Shown here one piece after another: positions 14,091 to 28,331 of a stretch of DNA of 64,000 bases. A model generated the notes under the pieces. It did not search any database. It was given only the letters and a program-made list of their open reading frames with translations, and was not told where the DNA came from. Location: positions 62,001 through 126,000 of the forward strand of contig NZ_CP141285.1 of NCBI RefSeq assembly GCF_035319885.1. Reading direction: 5' to 3'. Numbering within the stretch: the first letter of the stretch is position 1; every line of letters starts with the position of its first letter. A program made the translations under genes and the position numbers. The DNA comes from Altererythrobacter sp. H2 (lineage in GTDB: Bacteria; Pseudomonadota; Alphaproteobacteria; Sphingomonadales; Sphingomonadaceae).

Positions 14091-15932
14091 CTATCCATCG
14101 GCACGCACTGGTATGAACGCACAGGAAGGATACGCCGGGCTGCTGTGAATCGTGATCGCGGCGGTTCGCGGGGGGGCTGCGGGATCCGTCCAGTCATTGT
14201 TCTGGTTGATATCGAAGTGGGGGAAATTGCTGCCCGCCACATCGATCCGCAGCCGGTGTCCTGATTTGAACAGGTTGCAGGTGGGGAATGTTTCGACTGC
14301 GACGTCATACACTTCTCCGGATACCATCGGCTCTGGCGATTCAAAGGAGTTGCGAAAGCGTAGGCGAAGAATGCCATGCGCAAGATTCATGGCGTAACCT
14401 TCGGGATAGTCTTCACTTGGCGGGTACTCGTCGATCAGCTTGACTGCAATGTCGGCATCAGGTGTGTTGCACTCGACAAAAAGACGCAGCCGCACATTGC
14501 CAAGCACCTCCATGTCCTGCTTCAGCGGCTCCGTTCTGAATACGGCAACATCGTCGCGATTGGCGAGAGCCCGGCCAGGGTGGGTGGCGCCATAGGTCTG
14601 CTCCGTCTCGCGCTGGTCAAAGGCGCCGGCAAACATGATCGGCTCGCCGGAGGTAATGGCCCCCCCGATGGTGGGGACGGGCTGCGAAGGATCCGACTGC
14701 AGTGTTGTGCCAGCACCTGCGGATCGCGGCGCCCTTGGGCTCAGTGAGCTGTCACCGTGGAGGAAATACCGGGTTTCCCGGGTCCCGGGCAGGGGCCAGC
14801 AGTCCCCCCGCAGCCAGGAGCCGCCATGATCGAGACGACCGTCTTCGTTGCGGCGGCCCGAACCACCACCCATGCGGAACACGGTAACGTTTGCCGGCAA
14901 GGGATCGGCAACGGGCAGACCGCGCAAATGCCGGTCGAACCAGTTGCGGCGCAAGTCCGGATAGTCCTTCGCAAGGTTGCCATCGAGCGTCGCTTCCGGG
15001 CCAAAGTCGACGTCACCCGCATAGGTCACTGAGCGTTGTCCATGGGTCCACGGGCCGAGCACGAGCCGAACGGGCGAAGATTTCAGCCGGGACAGGGCGA
15101 CGAAATTGTCGATCGCAGTCTGGGAATAGGGGTCATACCAGCTCGACATGTGGACCTGCGGAACGTCCGAGAATCCCGCATAAAAGCCTGCAGCATAGAT
15201 GCCGCGCTGCTTCCAGAACGCCTGAAAGGTATCGTTGTCCCATTGCTCGAGGATATAGTCTTCGTATTCCGGGGCTGCAGCCAGCGGGGAGAGCCCGGGG
15301 CGCCATCGAACCGGCATCCATGCGCGCAGGTCCTGCGCAGAGAGTATCTGCCGGCTGCGTTCGTCCTTCCTGCCTTCGCATGCGATCAGCGCGTGCTTGT
15401 GCGCCCAGGTCAGCTGTTTGAGTTCGTACGCCCCGCCTTGCCTGATCCCCCCGTGATAGGCGCTCGAAAAGCCCCCGGAATCGAGAAACATCGCTCCAAG
15501 CCCGGGCGGGTCGCCGCAGGCGAGTGCGGCCTGGACATGAGCCCCGTACGACAGGCCCAAGGTCCCGACTTTACCGTCGCACCAGGGCTGGACAAGAATC
15601 CAGGCCAATGTGTCTTCACCATCTTCGCCTTCGGACAGATACTTGGTGAACTCGCCTTCTGAGCCATAGCGGCCGCGGCAATCCTGCAGGACAAAGGCGT
15701 AACCAGCATCGACAAACTGTCTGGCAATTTCGGGTTTGGACTTTGCCTCCGGGTGCGCGGCAGTCCGGTCAGCGCGGTTGCTCCGTGTCTTGCCATACGG
15801 CGTCCGTTCCAGCAGAACCGGGAATGGCCCTTCGCCTTCCGGCAGATAGACGTCCGTTGCCAGATGCACGCCGTCTCGCATGGCCACCATTTCCGAAAGC
15901 GGGGCGGATGAGTCTGATTTTGCCCGGGTCAT
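14091..15932 (-). CDS. CocE/NonD-type hydrolase (X-Pro dipeptidyl-peptidase S15 family)
   Basis: 613 residues from MTRAKSD (ATG at 15932, 2 nt from the transporter stop). The alpha/beta-hydrolase domain begins VAMRDGVHLATDVYLPEGEG. The nucleophile elbow is GLSYGAH (Ser128), preceded by DCRGRYGSEGEF. A jelly-roll C-terminal domain of the S15 type follows, with LFVECNTPDADIAVKLIDEY and FKSGHRLRIDVAGSNFPHFD. Family members cleave acyl esters or amides: cocaine esterase, glutaryl-7-ACA acylase, Xaa-Pro dipeptidases. No signal peptide is evident. In this operon it would hydrolyse a compound brought in by the TonB receptor and the AbgT-family permease. The exact substrate is unknown. Confidence 0.92.
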   Translation of the reverse strand: MTRAKSDSSAPLSEMVAMRDGVHLATDVYLPEGEGPFPVLLERTPYGKTRSNRADRTAAHPEAKSKPEIARQFVDAGYAFVLQDCRGRYGSEGEFTKYLSEGEDGEDTLAWILVQPWCDGKVGTLGLSYGAHVQAALACGDPPGLGAMFLDSGGFSSAYHGGIRQGGAYELKQLTWAHKHALIACEGRKDERSRQILSAQDLRAWMPVRWRPGLSPLAAAPEYEDYILEQWDNDTFQAFWKQRGIYAAGFYAGFSDVPQVHMSSWYDPYSQTAIDNFVALSRLKSSPVRLVLGPWTHGQRSVTYAGDVDFGPEATLDGNLAKDYPDLRRNWFDRHLRGLPVADPLPANVTVFRMGGGSGRRNEDGRLDHGGSWLRGDCWPLPGTRETRYFLHGDSSLSPRAPRSAGAGTTLQSDPSQPVPTIGGAITSGEPIMFAGAFDQRETEQTYGATHPGRALANRDDVAVFRTEPLKQDMEVLGNVRLRLFVECNTPDADIAVKLIDEYPPSEDYPEGYAMNLAHGILRLRFRNSFESPEPMVSGEVYDVAVETFPTCNLFKSGHRLRIDVAGSNFPHFDINQNNDWTDPAAPPRTAAITIHSSPAYPSCAFIPVRADG

Positions 15933-15934
15933 GG

Positions 15935-17506
15935 TCAATTGACCGCTGAGGCAAAGGTGGCAGGAGCACCGGGACCGGTGGGAAGCCCGAAACCCGACCA
16001 GACCGCAATCAGTGTAAAACCCACCAGACCGATGGCGATGGTAAACGGCAACATCATTGCGATCAGCGATCCGACACCAAAGTCCGCCTTCCAGCGCTGT
16101 GCGAGGGCGAGGACAAGCACGAAGTTGGACGCAACAGGCGTCACAATGTTGAAGATCGAGTCGCCCATGCGATAGGCGACCGTGGTCATTTCCGGCGATA
16201 CTCCGAGCAGCATCAGCATCGGCACGACGATCGGGGCCATGGCGCTCCACTTTGCTGACGCAGAGCCGATCGCAAGATCGAAAACCGATGAGAGGACAAG
16301 CAGGGTCACGAGCAGCAAAGCGATCGGCAGGCTGATCTGTCCGAGAAGTTCGGCACCCTTGATCGCGAGGATGGGGCCCAGGTTGGACCAGCTGAAAAGA
16401 GCGATGAAATGCGCGGCGAAGAAGGCCATCACGAGATAGGGCGTGGTTGCCTCAAGCCCTTTGCCCATCATGTGCACGACATCGCGGTGCGAACTGATTG
16501 ATCCCGCGCTCCGGCCGTATGCCCAGCCGGAACACAAAAACAGCAAAGCAAATCCGGCGACGAAGCTCGCGTAGAAAGGCTCCATGCGACCGGGACCGGT
16601 CGCGCTTGCATCGACCAGTGGCTGATAACCGGGGATCAGGGTCAGCGCGGCAAACAGGATCAAAACCGCCAGCGCCGCAATTCCGGCATGGCGCAAGGCT
16701 GTGGCGGAACCGCCGCTGTCCTGTTCCTTGGGCGCAAGGGGGGTATCGGGTTGGTCCGCCTCTGACCACTTGCCCAGTCGCGGCTCCACGATCCGGTCAC
16801 ACACGAACCAGGCCACGGGTACAAGAAGCAGGCCCAGGGTCGCCGTGAACCACCAGTTTCCGAGCGGGTTCAGTCCATAGTCAGGTACGATCATCTGCGC
16901 AGCGGTCTGCGTGATGCCGAGGATCAGCACATCAAACTGCCCGGGCACCAGATTACCGGCAAAGGCCCCCGAAATGCCAGCATAGGCGATGGCAACGCCC
17001 GCCAGGGGGTGGCGCCCTGCGCTGGCAAAGGCGAGTGCCGCCAAGGGAATGATCACCACGTAGGCGGCATCAGATGCATGATGCGACAGCAGGCCGATCA
17101 GGAAGATGCAAGGCGTCAGATATCGGCCATGAACCTTGCGCATCGATCGTTCCATCAAGGCTGCAAACAGCCCGGAACGTTCGGCGACCGCAGCGCCGAG
17201 CATGACCACCAGCACCAGCCCCAGGGGCTTGAAGCCGGTGAATGTGGTCGGCATGTCAACCAGCAGCCGTCGTACGTTCGCCTCAGAAAGCAGGTTCTGG
17301 CTGCGAATGGTCTCGCCATTGGCAGGGTTCACCGCAGACAGTCCGGCTGCCGAAGCCCAGGCGGACAGCAGGATCAGAATGACGATGAGGATCAGGAATA
17401 TCCCGACAGGATCGGGCAGCCGGTTTCCGAATCTTTCAATCCGGTCCAGCCAGCCCGATCCCTCCATCGTGCGACCCGATGGCAATGCTTCAACCTGCTT
17501 GTTCAT
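15935..17506 (-). CDS. AbgT-family transporter
   Basis: 523 residues with about a dozen hydrophobic segments. It starts with a short cytoplasmic lead (WLDRIERFGNRLPDPVGIFL) typical of AbgT permeases. Further family-like elements are HHASDAAYVVIIPLAALAF, GISGAFAGNLVPGQFDVLIL and YRMGDSIFNIVTPVASNFVL. Known members move p-aminobenzoyl-glutamate inwards or export sulfonamides, using an ion gradient. The position between a TonB receptor and an S15-type hydrolase favours uptake of an amide- or peptide-like compound. The stop is 2 nt from the hydrolase start and the start is 20 nt from the receptor stop, so it is the middle gene of the operon. Confidence 0.92.
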   Translation of the reverse strand: MNKQVEALPSGRTMEGSGWLDRIERFGNRLPDPVGIFLILIVILILLSAWASAAGLSAVNPANGETIRSQNLLSEANVRRLLVDMPTTFTGFKPLGLVLVVMLGAAVAERSGLFAALMERSMRKVHGRYLTPCIFLIGLLSHHASDAAYVVIIPLAALAFASAGRHPLAGVAIAYAGISGAFAGNLVPGQFDVLILGITQTAAQMIVPDYGLNPLGNWWFTATLGLLLVPVAWFVCDRIVEPRLGKWSEADQPDTPLAPKEQDSGGSATALRHAGIAALAVLILFAALTLIPGYQPLVDASATGPGRMEPFYASFVAGFALLFLCSGWAYGRSAGSISSHRDVVHMMGKGLEATTPYLVMAFFAAHFIALFSWSNLGPILAIKGAELLGQISLPIALLLVTLLVLSSVFDLAIGSASAKWSAMAPIVVPMLMLLGVSPEMTTVAYRMGDSIFNIVTPVASNFVLVLALAQRWKADFGVGSLIAMMLPFTIAIGLVGFTLIAVWSGFGLPTGPGAPATFASAVN

Positions 17507-17526
17507 CGAGCCTGTTCACCAATCGA

Positions 17527-20373
17527 TCAGAACCTGGTTCCGACCTTGACATAGAAATACCGGCCTCGAATATCGTAAGTGTAGATATCGAAGTTGATGG
17601 GGTTGTTTGCTGCGGAAGCCGGTGGCTGGCGATCGAAGATGTTGTCGACACCCAGGGCAAAGCTGTAATTTCCATCATCGACATCCAGCGACAGCTGGGC
17701 ATCGTGATAGAACACGTCCCCGATCCGCCCACCGTTTACAGCATTGCCCGGCCTGTCATCGCTCGACCCGATGTAGCGGGCCTTCCAGCCCAGGCTCCAG
17801 CTGTCCGCGCGATAACGGAGGCTCGCCTGCCCCTTCCAGCGGGGGAAGGTCGAGCGAGGCTGATCCGATTTGCCGGCGCGCTCATCCTCCGTGATCGTGC
17901 CGTTGGGCTGGGGGATGAAGCTCTTGAAGCTGTCCAGATAGGAGACATCGATCGACGCTTCGACCGTGCCTGCCCCAAGCCCGGTACGATAGCGGGCCGT
18001 CGCGTCGACCCCGGAGACCTCAAGACGGCTGAGGTTCACCACTGCCTGCCGCAGCTCGGTGATTTCACCAGCCGGGGCGCGCGTGACGAGATCGCAGAAT
18101 GTCCCTGTATTGGCACAAGAGGTCAGGATCTGGGTCGCCGTCTGCGCAGCTATGGCATCCTTCACGTTGATCTTGAACCAGTCGACAGTGAAGGTGAAGT
18201 CACCGGGCGTCACGGCGAGCCCGGCCGACCAGGTGGTCGCTGTTTCCGGCTGCAGATCCTCGTTCCCCGCGACCAGACCTGCGATCAGGCCTGAGTTGAA
18301 CTGGCTCTGGTTGTAGGTTGTCGGAACGCCCGCACAGCCGACCAGACCGGCTCCGCCACCATTGCAGGGGTCTGCCCCCTGGAAGTTGGTCTGGCGGGCA
18401 CCCTGAAACAGCTCGAGGATCGATGGCGCTCGAAATCCTTCCGAGAAGGTGCCGCGCACCAAAATGTCCTCGATGGGTCGCCACGCCACACCAACCTTTG
18501 TGGTCAGCTTGCCGCCGACGGTGGAATAGCGCGAATAGCGGGCGGCCGCATCGATATCGAGGCTGTAGAATGCCGGCTTGTCGGCCAAGACCGGAACGCT
18601 GATTTCGGCATAACCTTCATGAAGATCATAGGAACCAGTCGTCGGATCGCGTGATTGCGCAGTGGTCGGATTCTGCCGCGCGCCGCTGACGAGCGGCAGG
18701 ATCAGCGAGGGAGTGGCCGCAAAGGCATCCGGCCGGTCAAAAGCAGATTCCCTGCGGTATTCATACCCCATGGCAAACCCGACCGGGCCAGCCGGCAGAT
18801 CGAACAGGTTGCGCGAGAGATTGACCGTGAAGTCGTATTGGCTGGCTCCATTCTCATCATGGGCATTGTAGCGCATGTAGTCTGCCATCTGGGGCGTGAT
18901 CGTGCCGAAGATGTTGAGCGGAACGCAGCCGGCTGTCGCAGCGCACAGGGCCGGTGAGTGCAGACCGCGATAGACATTTTCCAGGTTGATCTGGTTGATC
19001 GCGTCAAAGTCGGCGGTATTCCTGGACCAGGAGAAGAAGGCATCCCACCTCCATTCTCCGCCCAGGTCGAAATTGCCTTCCAGACCTGCGGCCAGACGCC
19101 AGGTCTTGACGGTCTGCACGTTGTCGCGGTTTCCGACCTCGATGGGCACACGCTGGATGCGGAAAGTATTGCCCGAGAAGGCCAGGGCATTGGCCAGCGG
19201 TACGCCATTTGCGGTGCCGAAGGGATTGAAAGCCTGGTCTGCAGAAATGCTGAAACCCCTTGAACCGCGTACGTCCAGCGGGAATGGAGCGAACAACTGA
19301 CTCGACTTGCGATAGTTGTAGAGCCCCTCGATGCTGAAGGTCACATTGTCCGAAATCTCGTACTCTGCGCGGCCAAAGAAGCCGTAGCGCTTGCTCGGCC
19401 CGGTGGCATAGATCCCCTGCGCGAGAGTGTTGTAATCATCGCCGGGCAGGCGGGCGACGTGGAAATCGTTATCAGCCAGGGCACCGCTGCCGATCGTGGT
19501 AACGCCGAAATTGCGGGCCAGGGCATTGGCTGCGCTGTTGCCGTAACCGGCGGGTGTCCCGAAATAGGCGTTGTTCGCCAAACCCGGAAGGACATAAAGG
19601 CCTTGCGGCGACGTCGGGGCCGAGGTCAGAGGGGTCAGTGCACGTTCGGTAATGGCGCGATCGGAAGTCAGGATCGGCTTCGTATCGTTGTAGCTGGCCG
19701 ACAGCAGAAACGACCCGCGGCCGAACACTTGTCCGAAATTGAGATAGCCGGAATAGTTCTCGTTGTCGCCGCGCGAGGACACGCCAATGCGGGCCGTCGC
19801 TTCAAATCCGTCCAGGCGGCGCTTGGTGTGGATGTTGACCACCCCGGCAATCGCATCCGCGCCATAAATGGCCGAGGCGCCATCCTTGAGCACCTCTATC
19901 CTGTCGATGATACCCAGCGGAATGGTGTTGAGATCGACAAAGTCGCGGAAGCCGCGCCCGCCCACCGCGTTGACCCAGCGCTTGCCATCGACCAGCACCA
20001 GAGTGCGGTTGCCGCTGCCTTCTGCGGAACCGAGATAACGCAAATTGATCGAGCTCACCCCGAACGAGGTTCCTTGCGTGCCGTTGGAGTTAAGGCTGAC
20101 TCCGGCGCTCGGCATCGCCTGCAAAAGGTCTCCGGCCGATGTCGGGGCGGCAGCGGCGATATCTTCACCTGTCAGGGTGGTGAGCGGCCCCACGGACGAG
20201 GCGTCCCGGCGGCCGATACGGCTTCCGGTGACGGTGATGACATCCGCTTCGCCAGCCACCTTTTCGCTTGTGATATCTGACTGCGGAAGCTGTTCCTGCG
20301 CCCAGGCAGGCTGTGCGAGCGCTGCCGCCGACATCGCCAAAGCTGCGCTGGTCCTTAGCAATTCACTTCTCAT
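17527..20373 (-). CDS. TonB-dependent receptor (plug plus 22-stranded barrel)
   Basis: 948 residues. There is a Sec signal peptide (cleavage near [10 protein letters not shown]), a TonB-box-like stretch ([10 protein letters not shown]), and a plug domain (about 45-170) with [29 protein letters not shown] and [11 protein letters not shown]. The barrel ends in the aromatic [10 protein letters not shown]. This is the sphingomonad type of receptor in which the plug starts with an ITVTGSRI motif. It heads the operon, so it should import the substrate later moved by the AbgT permease and cleaved by the S15-type hydrolase. No FecR/sigma-factor signalling extension is seen. Confidence 0.95.
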   Translation of the reverse strand: MRSELLRTSAALAMSAAALAQPAWAQEQLPQSDITSEKVAGEADVITVTGSRIGRRDASSVGPLTTLTGEDIAAAAPTSAGDLLQAMPSAGVSLNSNGTQGTSFGVSSINLRYLGSAEGSGNRTLVLVDGKRWVNAVGGRGFRDFVDLNTIPLGIIDRIEVLKDGASAIYGADAIAGVVNIHTKRRLDGFEATARIGVSSRGDNENYSGYLNFGQVFGRGSFLLSASYNDTKPILTSDRAITERALTPLTSAPTSPQGLYVLPGLANNAYFGTPAGYGNSAANALARNFGVTTIGSGALADNDFHVARLPGDDYNTLAQGIYATGPSKRYGFFGRAEYEISDNVTFSIEGLYNYRKSSQLFAPFPLDVRGSRGFSISADQAFNPFGTANGVPLANALAFSGNTFRIQRVPIEVGNRDNVQTVKTWRLAAGLEGNFDLGGEWRWDAFFSWSRNTADFDAINQINLENVYRGLHSPALCAATAGCVPLNIFGTITPQMADYMRYNAHDENGASQYDFTVNLSRNLFDLPAGPVGFAMGYEYRRESAFDRPDAFAATPSLILPLVSGARQNPTTAQSRDPTTGSYDLHEGYAEISVPVLADKPAFYSLDIDAAARYSRYSTVGGKLTTKVGVAWRPIEDILVRGTFSEGFRAPSILELFQGARQTNFQGADPCNGGGAGLVGCAGVPTTYNQSQFNSGLIAGLVAGNEDLQPETATTWSAGLAVTPGDFTFTVDWFKINVKDAIAAQTATQILTSCANTGTFCDLVTRAPAGEITELRQAVVNLSRLEVSGVDATARYRTGLGAGTVEASIDVSYLDSFKSFIPQPNGTITEDERAGKSDQPRSTFPRWKGQASLRYRADSWSLGWKARYIGSSDDRPGNAVNGGRIGDVFYHDAQLSLDVDDGNYSFALGVDNIFDRQPPASAANNPINFDIYTYDIRGRYFYVKVGTRF

Positions 20374-20455
20374 CCCTTACTGCCTCCCTGTTCTGAGCCG
20401 CGCGAGGCAGCCGGTGTTCGAGTCGGCAGCAAACTGATTTGCTTGGGCAGGCTAT

Positions 20456-20475
20456 GCAATATTATGATATATTGC
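20456..20475. promoter_or_regulatory. palindrome upstream of the TonB-receptor operon
   Basis: GCAATAT-TATGAT-ATATTGC is a perfect 7-bp inverted repeat with a 6-nt centre in an AT-rich patch, 83 nt upstream of the receptor start. The ATAT-N-ATAT layout with T and A at symmetric positions fits a LysR-type site, and the operon encodes a LysR protein. Binding is inferred only. Confidence 0.45.
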
Positions 20476-20639
20476 TATAGATCCATTTTATATTAGAATA
20501 GTCTTGGAGGCGATGTCGTGGTCAGGCTCCCGGCTCCCCAAGTCGGCAAAGTCCAAGGCAAGACCGCCAACGCGGCGGGCCACGATCCTTCCATCACGAT
20601 CACGATCCGGAGCCAGGCGGGGCGAACTCGTCATTGCAC

Positions 20640-20925
20640 CGGGCGGAATTGCGACGACTGCGCGAACGGCGCAAGGCTGGCCTGACAAGCGACCGGAATT
20701 CTTTCACTCCCGGCCGGCTGTGCCGGGGTATCGGCGGACAGACGACCCCGCAGATGGTACTGCGGATGATGGCTGATGTCGTCGCGCTGAAGCCTGATCT
20801 CGTCCATCTCATGGGCGGGACCAACGATATCGCCGGCAACACCGAGCCGGTGACTGTTCGGCAGACGATCGACAACCTCACCGCAATGATTGTCCTTGCC
20901 AAAGCCCGCAGGACTGGCGTCGTCC
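20640..20925 (+). pseudogene. SGNH/GDSL hydrolase fragment with frameshift
   Basis: One frame gives QGWPDKRPEFF, and after a +1 shift near 20703 a second frame gives TPGRLCRGIGGQTTPQM, then VALKPDLVHLMGGTNDIAGN and TIDNLTAMIVLAKARR. This matches blocks II-III of GDSL lipases/acylhydrolases (the GGTNDIAG block). The block with the catalytic serine (GDSITEGW-like) and the C-terminal block with the Asp/His pair are both gone; the fragment ends where the nitronate monooxygenase gene begins on the other strand. It is a dead remnant. The rest of 20476-20950 has no other gene. Confidence 0.75.
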
Positions 20926-20956
20926 GTCCCGATTCAGCCGGTTTGCCGACCCCGCG

Positions 20957-21934
20957 TCAGTTTGCGAGCACCCCTGCCAGGCGGCTCCGGATGATGTCTT
21001 CCGCTTCGGCCATGATCCGGTCGATCAGTTCCTGGCAGGTCGGGATATCGTGGATCAGGCCGGCCACCATGCCGCAGCTCCAGGCGCCCGCATCCATGTC
21101 GCCCTGAGTCATGATCTTCGGGTAGACGCCTGCCACTTCCTCGATGATGTCCTCGAACTTGAGCGCATCGCCGAGCCGCTTTTCCTTTTCCAGCAGCCGC
21201 TCGACCGCTTCGTTGGTCATCACCCGCTCGGTGTTGCGCAGGGGGCGCATGACCAGCCGCGTGTCGAGCTCGCTGGCGGCGACGATCGCTTTCTTGACGT
21301 TCTCGTGCACCGGCGCTTCCTTGGTCGCGATGAAGCGGGTGCCCATGTTCATGCCCGCTGCGCCCATCGCCAGGCTGGCAACCAGGCTGCGCCCGTCGGC
21401 CATGCCGCCGCTGGAGACGAACGGAATCTCCAGTTCGTCCGCCGCGCGCGGCAGCAGGATGAAGTTGGGAATGTCATCCTCGCCCGGATGGCCGCCGCAT
21501 TCGAACCCGTCGACAGACACGGCATCGCAGCCGATTTCCTGCGCCTTGAGGCTGTGGCGCACACTGGTGCACTTGTGGATCACCTTGATCCCGGCGTCCT
21601 TCAGCGCGGGCATGACCTGCACCGGGTTGCGCCCGGCGGTCTCGACCGCTTTCACACCCCCGTCGATGATGGCTTTGACCAGGCCCGGATAGTCCGGCGG
21701 GGTCAGGCTGGGGAGGAAGGTGAGGTTCACGCCGAACGGCTTGTCGGTCATGTCCTTGCAGCGGGCGATCTCGTTGGCCAGTTTCTCCGGCGTGCCCAGC
21801 GTGAGCCCGGTGATGATCCCCAGCCCGCCGGCATTGCTGACCGCTGCCGCCATCTCCGCAAACCCGACGAAGTGCATGCCCCCCTGGATGATGGGGTGCT
21901 GGATGCCGAACATTTCGGTGATGGCGGTTTTCAT
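20957..21934 (-). CDS. nitronate monooxygenase family FMN enzyme
   Basis: 325 residues, TIM-barrel fold of the 2-nitropropane dioxygenase/NMO family. Typical elements are MFGIQHPIIQGGMHFVGFAE, GLGIITGLTL, KPFGVNLTFLPSL, the SVDGFECGGHPGEDD segment (with the usual ECGGHPG motif) and SSGGMADGRSLVASLAMGAA for phosphate/FMN binding. It oxidises alkyl nitronates or acts as a related FMN oxidoreductase; many sphingomonad copies have unknown physiological substrates. It is a single gene with its own leader; the 138-nt gap to guaA contains no obvious terminator. Confidence 0.92.
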   Translation of the reverse strand: MKTAITEMFGIQHPIIQGGMHFVGFAEMAAAVSNAGGLGIITGLTLGTPEKLANEIARCKDMTDKPFGVNLTFLPSLTPPDYPGLVKAIIDGGVKAVETAGRNPVQVMPALKDAGIKVIHKCTSVRHSLKAQEIGCDAVSVDGFECGGHPGEDDIPNFILLPRAADELEIPFVSSGGMADGRSLVASLAMGAAGMNMGTRFIATKEAPVHENVKKAIVAASELDTRLVMRPLRNTERVMTNEAVERLLEKEKRLGDALKFEDIIEEVAGVYPKIMTQGDMDAGAWSCGMVAGLIHDIPTCQELIDRIMAEAEDIIRSRLAGVLAN

Positions 21935-22072
21935 GGCTGGATTCTCCCCTCAGGCGTGACTGTTTGACCGCACGGTTGCGTATCACGCGCCGCCGCGCAA
22001 GCGCGGTTTTGAGGGGAGGAAGAGGAGCCCGCGATGCCGTAGCGGCAAGCTGTCAGTCAACAGATGGCAGGA

Positions 22073-23647
22073 TCATTCCCACTCGATCGTGCCCGGCGGT
22101 TTCGAGGTGAAATCGTATACCACCCGGTTGATCCCCTGCACTTCGTTGACGATCCGGGTGGCAACGCTGGCCAGGAAGTGCGGATCGAACGGGTAGATAT
22201 CGGCAGTCATCCCGTCGGTGCTGGTCACCGCGCGCAGAGCGCAGACGAAATCGTAGGTGCGCCCGTCACCCATCACGCCCACCGTCTTGACCGGCAACAG
22301 CACCGCGAACGCCTGCCAGATTGCGTCATAGAGGCCCGCATTGCGGATTTCCTCAAGGTAGATCGCGTCTGCCTTGCGCAGGATGTCGCACCGTTCCTTG
22401 CTCACTTCGCCGGGGATGCGAATGGCGAGGCCGGGGCCGGGAAAGGGGTGGCGGCCGACGAACATGTCGGGCAGGCCCAGTTCGCGGCCCAGTTCGCGCA
22501 CCTCGTCCTTGAACAGCTCGCGCAAGGGCTCGACCAGCTTCATGTTCATCCGCTCGGGCAGGCCACCGACATTGTGGTGGCTCTTGATCGTGACCGATGG
22601 CCCGCCGGTGAAGCTGACGCTTTCGATCACGTCGGGATAGAGCGTGCCCTGCGCGAGGAAGTCCGCCCCGCCCAGCTTGTTTGCTTCTTCCTCGAACACG
22701 GCGATGAACTCGCCGCCGATGAATTTGCGCTTCTTCTCCGGGTCGGTCTGGCCCGCAAGGCCGGCCATGAAGCGTTCCTCGGCATCGACCACCACCAACG
22801 GGATGTTGTAATGGTCGCGGAACATCCGCTCGACCTGTTCGCGCTCGTTCATCCGCAGCAGGCCGTGGTCGACGAACACGCAGGTCAGCTGGTCGCCGAT
22901 CGCCTCGTGGATGAGGATCGCCGCGACCGACGAATCGACCCCGCCGCTCAGGCCGCAGATCACGCGGCCCGTGCCCACCTGTTCGCGGATTTCGCGGATC
23001 TTGGTTTCGCGGTAGGCTGCCATGGTCCAGTCGCCGGCGAGGCCGCATACCTTGTGGACGAAGTTCGCCAGCAGCTTGCCGCCATCGGGGGTGTGGACCA
23101 CCTCGGGGTGGAACTGGGTGCCATAGAACTTGCGGGCCTCGTCCGCGATTACCGCAAACGGTGCGCCGTCGCTGGTGGCGACGATCTCGAACCCCGGGGC
23201 GAACTGCGTGACCTTGTCGCCGTGGCTCATCCACACCTGGTGGCGTTCGCCCTCGGCCCACAGGCCGTCGAACAGCGCACAATCCCTGGTCACGGTCAGG
23301 AAAGCGCGGCCGAATTCGCCGCCATCCCCGGTTTCGTGGCCCGGACGAACCTCGCCCCCCAGCTGCTGGCTCATGACCTGCTGGCCGTAGCAGATGCCGA
23401 GGATCGGCACGCCCGCATCGAACAGCACCTGCGGCGCGCGCGGGCTGCCCTCGTCGCACACGCTGGCGGGCGAACCGGACAGGATGATCCCCTTGGGCTT
23501 CATCCGGTGGAAAGCGGCCTCGGCCAGGGTGAAGGGCGCGATCTCGGAATAGACCCCGGCTTCGCGCACACGGCGGGCGATCAGCTGAGTCACCTGGCTG
23601 CCGAAATCGACGATGAGGACGGAGTCGGGGAAGTCTTGCGGGTCCAT
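22073..23647 (-). CDS. guaA: GMP synthase (glutamine-hydrolysing)
   Basis: 524 residues, standard length. It converts XMP to GMP with glutamine and ATP. The N-terminal class I amidotransferase domain (about 10-200) has the nucleophile Cys in ILGICYGQQ (about residue 84) and the His/Glu pair in FHPEVVHT (about 176). The ATP-pyrophosphatase domain has the P-loop [11 protein letters not shown] (about 232). The C-terminal dimerisation domain ends with PPGTIEWE, the usual family end. It is a core purine biosynthesis enzyme. A palindromic stretch lies about 90-140 nt upstream of the start. Confidence 0.99.
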   Translation of the reverse strand: MDPQDFPDSVLIVDFGSQVTQLIARRVREAGVYSEIAPFTLAEAAFHRMKPKGIILSGSPASVCDEGSPRAPQVLFDAGVPILGICYGQQVMSQQLGGEVRPGHETGDGGEFGRAFLTVTRDCALFDGLWAEGERHQVWMSHGDKVTQFAPGFEIVATSDGAPFAVIADEARKFYGTQFHPEVVHTPDGGKLLANFVHKVCGLAGDWTMAAYRETKIREIREQVGTGRVICGLSGGVDSSVAAILIHEAIGDQLTCVFVDHGLLRMNEREQVERMFRDHYNIPLVVVDAEERFMAGLAGQTDPEKKRKFIGGEFIAVFEEEANKLGGADFLAQGTLYPDVIESVSFTGGPSVTIKSHHNVGGLPERMNMKLVEPLRELFKDEVRELGRELGLPDMFVGRHPFPGPGLAIRIPGEVSKERCDILRKADAIYLEEIRNAGLYDAIWQAFAVLLPVKTVGVMGDGRTYDFVCALRAVTSTDGMTADIYPFDPHFLASVATRIVNEVQGINRVVYDFTSKPPGTIEWE

Positions 23648-23732
23648 CGTGCGCCTTTGCCTCCACCCCGCCGCACTGTCCAGCGCGCTTGCACAAGGGG
23701 TTCCTGCCAGCCCACCGGCGTCCCGGAAAACA

Positions 23733-23785
23733 GTTGCGTGTTTTGCAACATCTCTGCGTCTTTTCGCATTTGCGAAAAGCGACGC
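23733..23785. promoter_or_regulatory. palindromes in the guaA upstream region
   Basis: GTTGC-GTGTTTT-GCAAC (23733-23749) is followed by a strong inverted repeat, GCGTC-TTTTCGC-ATTT-GCGAAAA-GC-GACGC (23756-23785), whose centre TTTTCGCATTTGCGAAAA is an 18-nt palindrome. It could be an operator or a hairpin in the guaA leader. TTTGCAA/TTTGCGAAA words resemble sites of XRE-type short-chain acyl-CoA regulators in other alphaproteobacteria, but this is only a resemblance. The rest of 23648-23993 holds no gene I can support. Confidence 0.4.
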
Positions 23786-23993
23786 GAAATATTATTTCAG
23801 CCTCGTACCGGGGCGGCCTCCTCCTCTCCCCCCAAGCCCCCCGGTCCCTCAGGCTTCGGACAGGCGCCATGCGCGCCGCGAGCCCGGCCCTTGCAACGGT
23901 GCTCCTCCCGCACCGGACCTGCAATCGGCAGTGAGCGAGACGCGGTCACCACCATCCTCCCCCCAAGCGCGGTGGCCGCGTCTCCCTTGCAAC

Positions 23994-28236
<4,243 letters not shown>

Positions 28237-28331
28237 CAAGGCCGGTCGCCCATCGTAACATCCCGCTTAACCTTGGCGTTTCCGCCGTCTAACACGACTA
28301 TGTTCGGGTGCTTGCCCGATGGAGGCACGGG

